From the NCBI RefSeq assembly GCF_014699035.1, contig NZ_JACXAA010000002.1, positions 434,001 through 498,000 on the forward strand: a DNA stretch of 64,000 bases, read 5' to 3'. Shown here in pieces: positions 8,777-17,799 of this stretch. The notes below the pieces were generated by a model. The model saw only the letters and a list, made by a program, of their open reading frames with translations. It searched no databases and was not told where the DNA came from. Source of the DNA: Spirosoma validum (GTDB lineage Bacteria; Bacteroidota; Bacteroidia; Cytophagales; Spirosomataceae). The first letter of the stretch is position 1; the number at the start of each line of letters is the position of its first letter. The translations under genes were made by a program, and so were the position numbers.

Positions 8777-10088
8777 AAACGTAACGTTTCCGGCACGGGT
8801 CACGGCTGAGCACTTACCTCACTTTCCGGTACCTGTCCGGATTGGCATCATTGGCCTTGGCTACGTAGGTCTTCCTCTGGCGGTGGAGTTTGGTAAGAAA
8901 TATACGGTCTGTGGATTTGATATCAATAAAGTCCGCGTTGAGCAGCTCGTAAATAGTGTCGATGAAACTTGTGAACTATCGTACGAATCGATTGCGTCCG
9001 CTCAGCATCTATCGTTTACTAACGCCATTGATGACCTGAAAGACTGTTCGGTTTTTATCATTACAGTGCCGACGCCCATCGATTCGTTCAAGAAGCCGGA
9101 TTTAAGCTACCTGATCAATGCGTCGGCCGCAGTAGGAAAACTGCTGAAAAAAGGAGATACGGTTATTTACGAATCGACCGTCTATCCAGGCTGCACCGAG
9201 GAGGATTGTGTTCCCGTTCTGGAAAAACACAGTCGACTGATCTATAACAAGGATTTCTTCTGCGGGTATTCGCCGGAACGTATCAATCCGGGGGATAAGG
9301 AACGGACGTTAACAAAAATTGTGAAAGTAACCTCCGGCTCAACACCCGAAGTCGCTCTGTTTGTTGATACGTTATACCGGTCAATTATTGAGGCTGGTAC
9401 GCATCTGGCGCCTTCGATAAAAGTAGCCGAAGCCGCCAAAGCCATCGAAAACGCTCAGCGGGACATTAATATTTCATTCGTCAATGAGCTGGCTCTCATC
9501 TTCGACCGCATGGGTATCGACACAAATGACGTACTGGATGCGGCTGGTACCAAATGGAATTTTCTGAAGTTTAAGCCGGGCCTGGTGGGGGGGCACTGCA
9601 TCGGTGTTGATCCCTACTACCTGGTTCATAAAGCGCAAAGTCTGGGCTATCATGCCCAGGTGATTTTATCCGGCCGCTCGATCAATGACGGGATGGGGCA
9701 GTTTATCGCGAAGAAAATTCTGAAACGATTGATCGCCAATGGATTAAATATGCAACAATGCCGGATCTTGATTCTGGGGCTAACGTTCAAAGAAAATTGC
9801 CCTGACATCCGAAATACGAAAGTCGTTGATGTGTACCGTGAGCTGAAAGACTTTGGCCTGACGGTCGATGTGCATGACCCGTGGGCGTCGGCGAAGGAAG
9901 TGGAAAACGAATACGGGATTGTCCTGCAGAAAACGCTTCTGCCACACCAGTACGACGGAATCATCATTTCGGTGGCTCATCAGCAGTTTCTGGCTCTGGA
10001 CCTTGCTGCCCTGAAACGATGCCGAAACTCGATTGTCTTTGACGTCAAATCAATCTTCGACAGGGAACAGACCGACATTCGGCTCTGA
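8769..10088 (+). CDS. UDP-N-acetyl-hexosamine 6-dehydrogenase (WbpA/TviB/WbpO group)
   Basis: NAD-dependent four-electron oxidation of a UDP-N-acetylhexosamine to its uronic acid. The Rossmann motif G-I-I-G-L-G-Y-V-G-L-P-L-A is at residues 26-38. The catalytic Cys is in G-L-V-G-G-H-C-I-G-V-D-P (Cys277), and the C-terminal UDP-binding domain has L-G-L-T-F-K-E-N-C-P-D-I-R. The sequence looks nearest to the TviB/WbpO subgroup. The WbpE-, WbpD- and WbpB-like enzymes downstream need UDP-GlcNAcA, so UDP-GlcNAc is the likely substrate; a GalNAc derivative is the alternative. The first 20 residues precede the conserved core, and an internal start is possible. Confidence 0.9.
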   Translation: MTKNVTFPARVTAEHLPHFPVPVRIGIIGLGYVGLPLAVEFGKKYTVCGFDINKVRVEQLVNSVDETCELSYESIASAQHLSFTNAIDDLKDCSVFIITVPTPIDSFKKPDLSYLINASAAVGKLLKKGDTVIYESTVYPGCTEEDCVPVLEKHSRLIYNKDFFCGYSPERINPGDKERTLTKIVKVTSGSTPEVALFVDTLYRSIIEAGTHLAPSIKVAEAAKAIENAQRDINISFVNELALIFDRMGIDTNDVLDAAGTKWNFLKFKPGLVGGHCIGVDPYYLVHKAQSLGYHAQVILSGRSINDGMGQFIAKKILKRLIANGLNMQQCRILILGLTFKENCPDIRNTKVVDVYRELKDFGLTVDVHDPWASAKEVENEYGIVLQKTLLPHQYDGIIISVAHQQFLALDLAALKRCRNSIVFDVKSIFDREQTDIRL

Positions 10089-10130
10089 GTTGGCTGAGTA
10101 AATCCAGCCGGGAAGAATAGCTACTAGCTT

Positions 10131-11222
10131 ATGGCTTACAGCAGACCACTTTTACCCTATCCGTTGGTAGATGGTACGTATGTCGATACGTTACCCAGGA
10201 TAACGATCAAGGCTAATCCATCCGTTGAGGAGCTGCCTAATTACCTGTCGAATTACGCCCAGTTGACGACCTGGGAGTCTGTTTGTCTGGAGGAAGTACT
10301 TCAGAATAACAGTCCTTTACCTGCAAAAAATATTTATCTCAAAAGCACCGTCACCCGGATGCAGGACCCCAATCTTGTTTTCGAAAAGGTACGAAGTCGT
10401 TTAGCGCCACAGCATTATTTCGTATTTAGCCTCATCACAGCTGAGAACGTAAAATTTAGTATCAACAGCGAGTTTAATACGTTAATTTTTACGCTGTATT
10501 ACCCATTCTATTTTTTAGTAAAGCGGGTATTGCCCAAGCTAACGGGATTGCGGAGGATATGCCGGCTATTGACTATTATCCCCGACATATCGAAGGCTGA
10601 AATTATGGGACGGCTCATTTACAAGGGCTTTTCGGTAATCGACATCAGGGAAGAAACCCGTGAAACAACTCTCATCGTAAAACCCAATTTTGCCAGCGAC
10701 CCCAGCCAAACCAGGCCCATCCCCAGTCAGGGATTTATACTACGAATGCAGCGTCTTGGTCAATATTCGAAGCCTATTCAGGTTTACAAACTACGTACCA
10801 TGCATCCGTACGCGGAGTATGTGCAGGCGTATTTGCACGAACGGAATGGCCTTGATCGGGGCGGAAAGTTCAAAAACGATTTCAGGGTGATTAAGGGCGG
10901 TCGAGTCATTCGGAAGTATTGGCTCGATGAGATCCCCATGCTTTACAATTTACTACGTGGCGATTTGAAATTGATTGGCATACGGCCCATCAGCGAACAC
11001 TATTTCAGTTTGTATCCAGCGTCTGCTCAGGTTATTCGAACCAGACATAAGCCCGGATTACTGCCCCCGTTCTATGCCGATCTTCCGCAAACGTTTGACG
11101 AAATTGTACAATCCGAATTAACGTACCTGACGGCTTACGAAGCCGCTCCGTTCGCCACCGACCTGCGTTATTTCAAGCGCATTCTCATGAATATTTTTTT
11201 CAATAAAGCCCGTAGTAAGTAA
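10131..11222 (+). CDS. Initiating sugar-phosphate transferase (bacterial sugar transferase, WcaJ/ExoY-type), Bacteroidota variant
   Basis: Predicted phosphoglycosyl transferase that loads the first sugar-1-phosphate on undecaprenyl phosphate. The conserved C-terminal half has R-L-G-Q-Y-S-K-P-I, Y-K-L-R-T-M-H-P-Y (about residue 218), D-F-R-V-I-K-G-G-R-V-I-R-K and L-D-E-I-P-M-L-Y-N-L-L-R-G-D (about 263), then I-R-P-I-S. Residues 1-200 are not the usual five-helix or short re-entrant helix domain. They hold a soluble-looking part followed by a hydrophobic stretch (about 118-155) and a segment like the end of a methyltransferase fold (G-F-S-V-I-D-I-R-E). From memory this architecture recurs in Bacteroidota. 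Family call is firm; the sugar is unknown. Confidence 0.85.
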   Translation: MAYSRPLLPYPLVDGTYVDTLPRITIKANPSVEELPNYLSNYAQLTTWESVCLEEVLQNNSPLPAKNIYLKSTVTRMQDPNLVFEKVRSRLAPQHYFVFSLITAENVKFSINSEFNTLIFTLYYPFYFLVKRVLPKLTGLRRICRLLTIIPDISKAEIMGRLIYKGFSVIDIREETRETTLIVKPNFASDPSQTRPIPSQGFILRMQRLGQYSKPIQVYKLRTMHPYAEYVQAYLHERNGLDRGGKFKNDFRVIKGGRVIRKYWLDEIPMLYNLLRGDLKLIGIRPISEHYFSLYPASAQVIRTRHKPGLLPPFYADLPQTFDEIVQSELTYLTAYEAAPFATDLRYFKRILMNIFFNKARSK

Positions 11223-11226
11223 GTCG

Positions 11227-12384
11227 ATGGGGGGAAATACCGTTCAGGAACAGGATTTGGCTACCATTCAAATGGTTGATTTACACGGTCAGTACCTGAA
11301 AATAAAAGCAAACATCGACCGTGCTATTCAGGCGTGCATCGATACAACGGCCTTTATCAAAGGGCCACAGGTAAGTTATTTTGAAAACCAGCTGGCGGAT
11401 TTTCTTAACGTCGGGCATGTCGTTTCCTGTGCGAATGGAACCGATGCGCTGCAACTGGCCCTCATGGCGCTCAACCTACAGCCGGGCGATGAGATTATTA
11501 TTCCGGCTTTCACTTACATTGCTGTGGCAGAGGTGATTGCGCTTTTGCGTCTGACGCCCGTTCTGGTGGATGTCGATGCACGGACATTCAACATCAGTCC
11601 GGAGCAGATCGAACGAGCCATCACCTCCAGAACAAAACTGGTGGTACCGGTGCATCTGTTTGGTCAATGTGCTGACATGGAACGTATTCTGTCGATTTGC
11701 AACCAGTATCAGCTACACGTTATCGAAGATGCCGCGCAGGCCATCGGTGCAATGGTTACGTTCGCGGATGGTACGTCGGGTATGGCAGGCACGATGGGCG
11801 ATTTTGGAACAACTTCGTTTTTTCCCTCTAAAAACCTAGGTTGCTTCGGCGATGGGGGGGCTATACTGACCCAGGATAGTGAACGGGCGGGGCAGGTGAA
11901 AATGCTTGCGAATCATGGACAGTCGCGAAAATATCATCACGAGTTAGTCGGGATCAACTCGCGGCTGGATAGCCTGCAAGCAGCTATTCTGTCCGAAAAA
12001 CTACCGTATCTCCTGGCTTATACGCAGGCCCGGCAGCAGGCAGCCGCGCAGTATGACGACCGATTAAGTGCTATTGACGCCATCGAAATACCGCATCGAA
12101 GTAAGTATTCAACACACGTATTTCATCAGTACACGCTGAAAGTACCGCCAGACCAACGTAATGGGCTGAAAGACTATCTACAGCAGAAGGGCATTCCGAG
12201 CATGGTCTATTATCCGATCCCTGTTTCATCCCAGAAGGCTTACGAAAAATTGGGTAGGGTAGTGGGTGATCTGGCCATTACGCATGAGCTATGTCAGCGA
12301 GTACTCTCGTTGCCCATGCACACCGAATTGTCTGAACAACAGATTGATTACATCACCGAAACCATCACCGACTATTTTCAGTAA
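11227..12384 (+). CDS. wbpE: WbpE-like UDP-3-keto-GlcNAcA aminotransferase (DegT/DnrJ/EryC1)
   Basis: PLP aminotransferase placing an amino group at C3 of the 3-keto uronic acid made by the WbpB-like enzyme. The match to P. aeruginosa WbpE is seen throughout: [43 protein letters not shown] with PLP lysine Lys202, and [15 protein letters not shown]. Length 385. It starts 4 bp after the sugar transferase; a second Met at residue 16 fits the family start slightly better. The next gene begins 1 bp after its stop, in the same wbp block. Confidence 0.9.
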   Translation: MGGNTVQEQDLATIQMVDLHGQYLKIKANIDRAIQACIDTTAFIKGPQVSYFENQLADFLNVGHVVSCANGTDALQLALMALNLQPGDEIIIPAFTYIAVAEVIALLRLTPVLVDVDARTFNISPEQIERAITSRTKLVVPVHLFGQCADMERILSICNQYQLHVIEDAAQAIGAMVTFADGTSGMAGTMGDFGTTSFFPSKNLGCFGDGGAILTQDSERAGQVKMLANHGQSRKYHHELVGINSRLDSLQAAILSEKLPYLLAYTQARQQAAAQYDDRLSAIDAIEIPHRSKYSTHVFHQYTLKVPPDQRNGLKDYLQQKGIPSMVYYPIPVSSQKAYEKLGRVVGDLAITHELCQRVLSLPMHTELSEQQIDYITETITDYFQ

Positions 12385-12385
12385 C

Positions 12386-12964
12386 GTGGCGGAGTCTGTT
12401 TTTATCCATTCAACGGCGATCATTGACGAAGGCAGCCAGATCGGTGAAGGCACGAAGATCTGGCATTTCTCGCACATCATGCCGAATTGCATAATCGGAG
12501 AACGTTGTAACATCGGTCAGAACGTAGTGATTTCGCCTGAAGTCGTGCTGGGTAACAATGTCAAAGTTCAGAATAACGTATCGATCTACACGGGCGTCAC
12601 CTGCGATGATGACGTTTTTCTGGGTCCTTCGATGGTCTTTACCAACGTTATTAATCCCCGAAGCGCCATAAACCGACGGGATCAATACCAGAAAACGCAC
12701 GTAGGAAAAGGCGCGACCATCGGCGCTAATGCCACCGTTGTTTGCGGTAACGACATTGGCGAGTATGCATTCATTGGAGCAGGTGCGGTGATTACCAAAT
12801 CCGTACCGCCTTACGCCTTGGTCATGGGTAATCCTGCCCGCCAACGAGGCTGGGTCAGCGAATACGGTCATCGACTGACATTTGACGCGGGTGGTACAGC
12901 CGTTTGCCCAGAAAGCGGCCAGTTATACCGGTTGACTGATAACAGAATTACACTTCTCAACTAA
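12386..12964 (+). CDS. wbpD: WbpD-like UDP-GlcNAc3N-acid N-acetyltransferase (left-handed beta-helix)
   Basis: Acetyl-CoA dependent N-acetyltransferase acting on the 3-amino group made by the WbpE-like enzyme. The body is a hexapeptide-repeat beta helix ([28 protein letters not shown]). The loop [14 protein letters not shown] is diagnostic of WbpD. The end has [14 protein letters not shown]. The open frame extends back to 12266 inside the aminotransferase gene, but homology begins at V-F-I-H, so the GTG at 12386, one base after the upstream stop, is the start (192 residues). Confidence 0.9.
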   Translation: MAESVFIHSTAIIDEGSQIGEGTKIWHFSHIMPNCIIGERCNIGQNVVISPEVVLGNNVKVQNNVSIYTGVTCDDDVFLGPSMVFTNVINPRSAINRRDQYQKTHVGKGATIGANATVVCGNDIGEYAFIGAGAVITKSVPPYALVMGNPARQRGWVSEYGHRLTFDAGGTAVCPESGQLYRLTDNRITLLN

Positions 12965-13032
12965 GCATTACTTTTTCTAATCGGGGAGGTGGACAGACCA
13001 CCGACGTAAGGGAAGGGATAATTTACTCACGT

Positions 13033-14004
13033 ATGAAACGATTCGCTTTGATTGGGGTAGCTGGCTACGTAGCACCACGCCACCTGAGAGCCATTCGGGA
13101 CACTGGTAATACGTTAGTTACAGCGTTCGATAAATTCGATTCGGTAGGGATCATGGATAGTTACTTTCCCGAAGCCGATTTTTTTATCGAATACGAACGG
13201 TTTGACCGGCACATTGATAAACTCCGGCGACAGAAACAGGGAGTTGATTACGTCAGTATTTGCAGCCCCAATTACCTGCATGACGCCCACATCCGGTTCG
13301 GCCTACGTAACGCTGCTGACGTTATCTGCGAAAAGCCGCTGGTGCTGAATCCCTGGAACATCGACGGTCTGCGCGAAATAGAACAGGAAACGGGCAAAAC
13401 GGTTAATAACATTCTGCAACTCCGGCTGCATCCGAGTTTGATGGCCCTGAAAGAACGTATCAGCAACGGCCCGGATAAGCTATACGACATTGACCTGGCC
13501 TACATTACCTCGCGTGGTCGCTGGTATGACACGAGCTGGAAAGGCGACGTGGCCAAGTCGGGCGGGATCGCTACGAATATTGGGGTGCATTTTTTCGATG
13601 TGCTTATCTGGCTGTTCGGCAGCGTGAAGCGGAATGTCGTGCATGTCCACGAACCCAACAAAGCCGCCGGTTACCTCGAACTGGAAAAAGCCCGCGTCCG
13701 CTGGTTTTTGAGTACGGATTACAGGACGCTTCCCGAGGTTGTCAGGTTAAAAAATAAACAGACGTATCGATCCTTACGTATTGAAGGTGAGGAGATTGAG
13801 TTTAGTGATGGGTTCACGGATTTACATACGCAGAGCTACGAGCGTATTCTGGTCGGGCAAGGTTTCGGACTGTCCGAGGCTTACCCGTCCATCGAGGTCG
13901 TCCACCAGATTCGTAATGCCAGCCTGAGTTCATTAACGGGCGATTATCATCCCATGCTGAATGGAAAGGCGACGAGAACGTTTAGTGTATTCCGTAACGA
14001 ATAG
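13033..14004 (+). CDS. wbpB: WbpB-like UDP-GlcNAcA 3-dehydrogenase (Gfo/Idh/MocA family)
   Basis: NAD(H)-dependent oxidation of UDP-GlcNAcA at C3, coupled to the WbpE-like transaminase. The N-terminal Rossmann fold begins A-L-I-G-V-A-G-Y-V-A-P-R-H (residues 5-17). V-C-S-P-N-Y-L-H-like S-I-C-S-P-N-Y-L-H is near 76-83, and C-E-K-P-L-V holds the conserved Lys101. Y-I-T-S-R-G-R-W-Y, W-K-G-D, N-I-G-V-H-F-F-D and E-G-E-E-I-E-F-S-D-G-F-T-D-L-H match WbpB closely. 323 residues, full length. The gene lies 68 bp after wbpD, and a Wzm-like permease follows. Confidence 0.9.
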   Translation: MKRFALIGVAGYVAPRHLRAIRDTGNTLVTAFDKFDSVGIMDSYFPEADFFIEYERFDRHIDKLRRQKQGVDYVSICSPNYLHDAHIRFGLRNAADVICEKPLVLNPWNIDGLREIEQETGKTVNNILQLRLHPSLMALKERISNGPDKLYDIDLAYITSRGRWYDTSWKGDVAKSGGIATNIGVHFFDVLIWLFGSVKRNVVHVHEPNKAAGYLELEKARVRWFLSTDYRTLPEVVRLKNKQTYRSLRIEGEEIEFSDGFTDLHTQSYERILVGQGFGLSEAYPSIEVVHQIRNASLSSLTGDYHPMLNGKATRTFSVFRNE

Positions 14005-14009
14005 AAGCT

Positions 14010-14861
14010 TTGGCTGACGAAACCGCTACGTACGCCCATTCTATAACACCCCAGACGAGCCTGTTCGATCTGCGACTGGGCGAAATCTGGCAATACCGCG
14101 ATCTACTTGTTCTGTTTGTCCGTCGTGACTTTGTAGCTAAGTACAAACAGACCATCTTGGGCCCAATCTGGTTTTTCATTCAGCCTATTTTCCAGACAGC
14201 CGTTCTGGCTATTGTCTTCAGCGGTATGGCGGGTCTGTCGACGGATGGAGTTCCCCCGATTCTGTTCTATCTGGCGGGCGTAACGGCCTGGAATTACTTC
14301 GCCAATTGCCTGCGCACAACTTCCAATACGTTTACAGCCAATGCCGCGCTATTTGGGAAGGTCTATTTTCCAAGAGCAGTGATGCCGTTGTCGGTCATTA
14401 TCAGCAATTTGATTCAGTTTGGTATTGGGCTGGTGCTTTTCCTGCTCATGTATGCATTCTACGCCTTCGGTACGTATAATCTACATCCAAACAGTACGAT
14501 CCTGCTGATGCCACTGTTGGTTGTCATGATGGGGTTTATGGGGCTGGGACTGGGTATGCTGGTATCGGCCATGACCACCCGCTATCGGGATTTACAATAC
14601 CTGGTTGAGTTTGGCGTACAACTACTTATGTACGCTACGCCGGTTATTCTGCCACTGTCGGCAGTGCCGGAAAAATACAAATTTATCATGACCCTGAATC
14701 CCATGACGGGGGTTATCGAAGCCTTCAAATACGGATTTCTGGGAACCGGTGCTTTTTCGGGTTCGCTGCTAACATACTCGGCAAGCTTCACCGTAATTGT
14801 GTTTGTAATTGGCCTGGCCATTTTTAACCGAACGGAGAAAAATTTTATGGATACGGTATAA
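14010..14861 (+). CDS. Polysaccharide ABC exporter permease, Wzm-like
   Basis: ABC-2 type inner-membrane permease, exporting an undecaprenyl-linked glycan with the Wzt-like ATPase at 15788. It begins with a cytoplasmic helix (L-G-E-I-W-Q-Y-R-D-L-L-V-L-F-V-R-R-D-F), then K-Y-K-Q-T-I-L-G-P-I-W, the normal start of the first membrane segment. About six hydrophobic segments follow. The only start near the family N-terminus is the TTG at 14010, 5 bp after the wbpB stop. 283 residues. The partner ATPase is separated from it by a dead gene. Confidence 0.88.
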   Translation: MADETATYAHSITPQTSLFDLRLGEIWQYRDLLVLFVRRDFVAKYKQTILGPIWFFIQPIFQTAVLAIVFSGMAGLSTDGVPPILFYLAGVTAWNYFANCLRTTSNTFTANAALFGKVYFPRAVMPLSVIISNLIQFGIGLVLFLLMYAFYAFGTYNLHPNSTILLMPLLVVMMGFMGLGLGMLVSAMTTRYRDLQYLVEFGVQLLMYATPVILPLSAVPEKYKFIMTLNPMTGVIEAFKYGFLGTGAFSGSLLTYSASFTVIVFVIGLAIFNRTEKNFMDTV

Positions 14862-14881
14862 GCCCTAGAGAAACCGGCCTA

Positions 14882-15791
14882 ATGATTGCTCAATTAATTG
14901 GATGTATACTTTGCAGTTTTTGCTTCATCAGTATCGGGTCGATAGTCAGGAGGATTGCTAGCTGGAACAGTTCCTATTTTCATGATTTCCTGATAGGCTT
15001 AGCGATATCCAACGCTGTTTTTACCTTAATCTCGCTAGAGTATTCAATAAACAACACAATTGCCCTTTTATTTTTAATATCAGCGATAGAATTGTTTCTA
15101 GTAAATTTTACGTACGAACGGGTTTATTTTCAACGATTGGCATTGGGAATTGCCAAAACAGGATGTTGTCTCTCTTAAAGAAGACATTAGACGCTTTTAC
15201 GTTTCAGGCGAAAATTCAGGGGGTAACGTAATATAATCGTGGTTTCTTAACCAGAGTGGAACAGATTTGTCAGTTATCGTAATCAGTACAATCACGCTAC
15301 TCATTTTACTGTCCCGTTTGTTACTGAAAAAAGTTTCGTTATCCAACGATTACGTAACTATAATTGGCGTGTCTGTTTTTGGGATTGTATTCATGTACAT
15401 GAACTCGCCAAGTCTTCGTTAAAGTGCCGCTTTTTTCCTGGCAGCGATACTTGTATCAGTTAAATCATTCAAGCTAAAAGGCACCAGTAATAAGTACGGT
15501 TTTTATGTATTTGATATACTGATCTTATTCACTTTTTTAAAAGAGAACTGGTTTCATCCCTGGCATTTCACCAAGCATATAGCGCAGCGATTTCTATTGC
15601 CCTATCCGCTGGTTCTGACCCAGAAAAAAGAGTTTGCCTATTTTCTCATCGATAAGAAAATCAAATGCTATTATCCTATAGGATCGAATCAGTGTTTTGA
15701 TTACGAATTACCATGTGCTAGCAGACGAATGGACGGTATACACTTGAGAGGAGAAGGGATTGAACAAGGTTTTTACAGAAACGCCGAGTGA
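14882..15791 (+). pseudogene. Decayed LIC_10190-family-type membrane protein gene
   Basis: A start at 14882 opens a frame of 98 codons encoding hydrophobic helices and ending at a stop (15176-15178). A second frame, readable from about 15265 to the stop at 15791, continues the membrane protein. It is broken by an in-frame TAA at 15420-15422, just after S-P-S-L-R, where relatives have a Tyr codon. The C-terminus (C-Y-Y-P-I-G-S-N-Q-C-F-D-Y-E-L-P-C, then L-R-G-E-G-I-E-Q-G-F) matches the end of LIC_10190-type proteins from polysaccharide loci, which are several hundred residues longer. So it combines an internal deletion, a frame break and a nonsense codon. It overlaps the Wzt start by 4 bp. Family name is from memory and needs a search. 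Confidence 0.7.
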
Positions 15792-17053
15792 AGCCGATTG
15801 TTAACGTAGAAAACCTCTCTAAACAATACCGTCTGGGAACCATCGGCACCGGCACAATTCGGGATGATGTGCAACGATGGCTGCATCGTCTGCAAGGGAA
15901 AGAAGACCCGTTCCTGAAAGTCGGCGACTTTAATGATCGGGCATCAAAAGGAAACAGCGAGTACGTCTGGGCGCTCAAAGACATCAATTTTGCGGTGATG
16001 CCCGGTGAGGTGTTGGGAATCATTGGTAAAAATGGGGCGGGTAAATCAACGTTGCTTAAAATCCTCTCAAAAGTGACGGGTCCCACCACGGGCCGAATTG
16101 ACTTTGATGGACGTATAGGCAGCCTGCTTGAAGTGGGAACGGGCTTCCATCCCGAGCTGACTGGTCGTGAGAATATATTCCTGAACGGCGCGATACTAGG
16201 CATGCGAAAACACGAAATCCGATCCAAACTCGATCAGATTATTGATTTCTCCGGCTGCGAACGCTACATCGATACGCCCGTGAAGCGCTACTCCAGCGGC
16301 ATGACAATACGTTTGGGGTTTGCGGTAGCCGCTCATCTCGATCCTGAAATTCTGATTGTTGATGAAGTATTGGCCGTTGGTGACGCTGAATTTCAGAAAA
16401 AGGCCATTGGCAAGATGCAGGATGTGAGCCGAAATGAGGGACGAACGGTTCTGTTCGTTAGTCACAATATGGCTGCCGTTAAAAATTTGTGTACCAAAGG
16501 ACTCGTGCTGGACAAAGGCATGGTTTCTTTTGAAGGAAAAACGGTTGAAGCAATCGACTATTATTTTTCCATACAAGGCTCGAAAGGCGCTACTATCATC
16601 GAAAAGATGTCAACCCTACATCCCGGCCTTTCTATTTCAGACATATGCGTGAATGGTTCGTCCTCCGATTGCATACATATTTCGGGACAAAGCGCTTCAC
16701 TGGAAGTTAGCATAAAAGGATTTTTGACAGAGCCATTGCCCCTTTGTTTTGAAGCGGTATTCGTCGACGAAAATGATATTCCATTCGCTATTTATAATCC
16801 CGATTTTTCATTTGGAACCCTAAAAACAATTCCAGTTGGTACGTTCGAAATACGGAAGATTATGCATCTTCCTACCAGAATGAACAAAGGCAGATTCTAT
16901 ATTAATTTTCTTTTTGTCGAACCCCTGATACAGCTTTTTATGGCCATACCAAGAGGCCTGACGGTCGAGTGTGAGGGTTTCGTTAACGACAGCGGCTATA
17001 ATTATTCGTTCCGGGATGGCGGATTAATTAATTTAAGCTATTGCGCAGGCTGA
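15788..17053 (+). CDS. Polysaccharide ABC exporter ATPase with C-terminal Wzt domain
   Basis: Energises export of the finished glycan with the Wzm-like permease. The GTG at 15788 overlaps the upstream remnant by 4 bp. The nucleotide-binding domain has Walker A G-K-N-G-A-G-K-S-T (about residues 79-87), G-S-L-L-E-V-G-T-G-F-H-P-E-L-T-G-R-E-N typical of Wzt/TagH, signature Y-S-S-G-M (about 168) and Walker B I-L-I-V-D-E-V-L-A-V-G-D (about 188). Residues about 265-421 form a Wzt_C-like beta-sandwich, the part that reads the non-reducing end of the polymer in E. coli O8/O9a. This domain suggests a chain with a recognised terminal modification, possibly a methyl group given the FkbM genes nearby. Confidence 0.92.
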   Translation: MKPIVNVENLSKQYRLGTIGTGTIRDDVQRWLHRLQGKEDPFLKVGDFNDRASKGNSEYVWALKDINFAVMPGEVLGIIGKNGAGKSTLLKILSKVTGPTTGRIDFDGRIGSLLEVGTGFHPELTGRENIFLNGAILGMRKHEIRSKLDQIIDFSGCERYIDTPVKRYSSGMTIRLGFAVAAHLDPEILIVDEVLAVGDAEFQKKAIGKMQDVSRNEGRTVLFVSHNMAAVKNLCTKGLVLDKGMVSFEGKTVEAIDYYFSIQGSKGATIIEKMSTLHPGLSISDICVNGSSSDCIHISGQSASLEVSIKGFLTEPLPLCFEAVFVDENDIPFAIYNPDFSFGTLKTIPVGTFEIRKIMHLPTRMNKGRFYINFLFVEPLIQLFMAIPRGLTVECEGFVNDSGYNYSFRDGGLINLSYCAG

Positions 17054-17054
17054 T

Positions 17055-17789
17055 ATGGGAAGTTTTACGGCAAGAGTAAAAAAAATGATTTATGCTCGTA
17101 TTCCAGCGAGTTACAAGGACTTTCTTAGACAGGAGTTACTCAATGAACATGACTATTTTAAGTATTTGACTATTTGTTTTTCGCAGGAGGGGGAAGATCA
17201 AATACTATCGCAATACTTCTACGGAATTGATAAGGGTTTCTTTCTGGATATTGGCGCTTATCATCCTATCAAATATTCAAATACGTATAAGTTTTATTTA
17301 AAAGGCTGGCGAGGAATTAACATCGATGCTATGCCCGGAAGCATGATAGCTTTCAACAAAATTCGTCCAGAAGATATTAATGTAGAAACGGGCGTGGCTG
17401 AAAACGAAAGCGATTTGCCGTATTATATATTTGAACAAACAGGAATAAATACGTTTTCGGAAAAATTTGCTGTCGAAATGGAAGATAAAGGGTACGTGGT
17501 TTCGCAAAAAAAAGTAACCCGTACCCGTACCATGAAGGCAATTTTAGGCGAATTTTTGCCGCCCAATCAGGTAATTGATTTTTTGTCTTTAGACGTAGAA
17601 GGTTTTGAATTAGACGTACTTAATTCCAACGACTGGACCCGATATCGCCCTAGAATAATCGTGGTCGAGTCGCTACAGTTAAAAAGTCAGAACGTACTGG
17701 ATGCTTATTTGCATGAGGTGAATTACAAGCTGATTGCCAAAACAGTTAATAACGTATACTACACCGATACAACTATTGATTTTCTATAA
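17055..17789 (+). CDS. FkbM-family SAM-dependent methyltransferase
   Basis: Probable sugar O-methyltransferase. The family blocks are F-S-Q-E-G-E-D-Q-I-L, F-F-L-D-I-G-A-Y-H-P (SAM motif I, about residues 61-70), G-W-R-G-I-N-I-D-A, and F-L-S-L-D-V-E-G-F-E (about 176-185). 244 residues, starting 1 bp after the Wzt stop. Its position beside the exporter ATPase is what would be expected if it makes a terminal O-methyl cap, but that is inference; it could methylate an internal sugar. Confidence 0.85.
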   Translation: MGSFTARVKKMIYARIPASYKDFLRQELLNEHDYFKYLTICFSQEGEDQILSQYFYGIDKGFFLDIGAYHPIKYSNTYKFYLKGWRGINIDAMPGSMIAFNKIRPEDINVETGVAENESDLPYYIFEQTGINTFSEKFAVEMEDKGYVVSQKKVTRTRTMKAILGEFLPPNQVIDFLSLDVEGFELDVLNSNDWTRYRPRIIVVESLQLKSQNVLDAYLHEVNYKLIAKTVNNVYYTDTTIDFL

Positions 17790-17799
17790 GGACAGCTCA

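Noticed and set aside
12266..12385. Longer N-terminus for the WbpD-like protein
   Set aside because: The extra 40 codons lie inside the aminotransferase gene and are not part of the beta-helix family; GTG 12386 fits.
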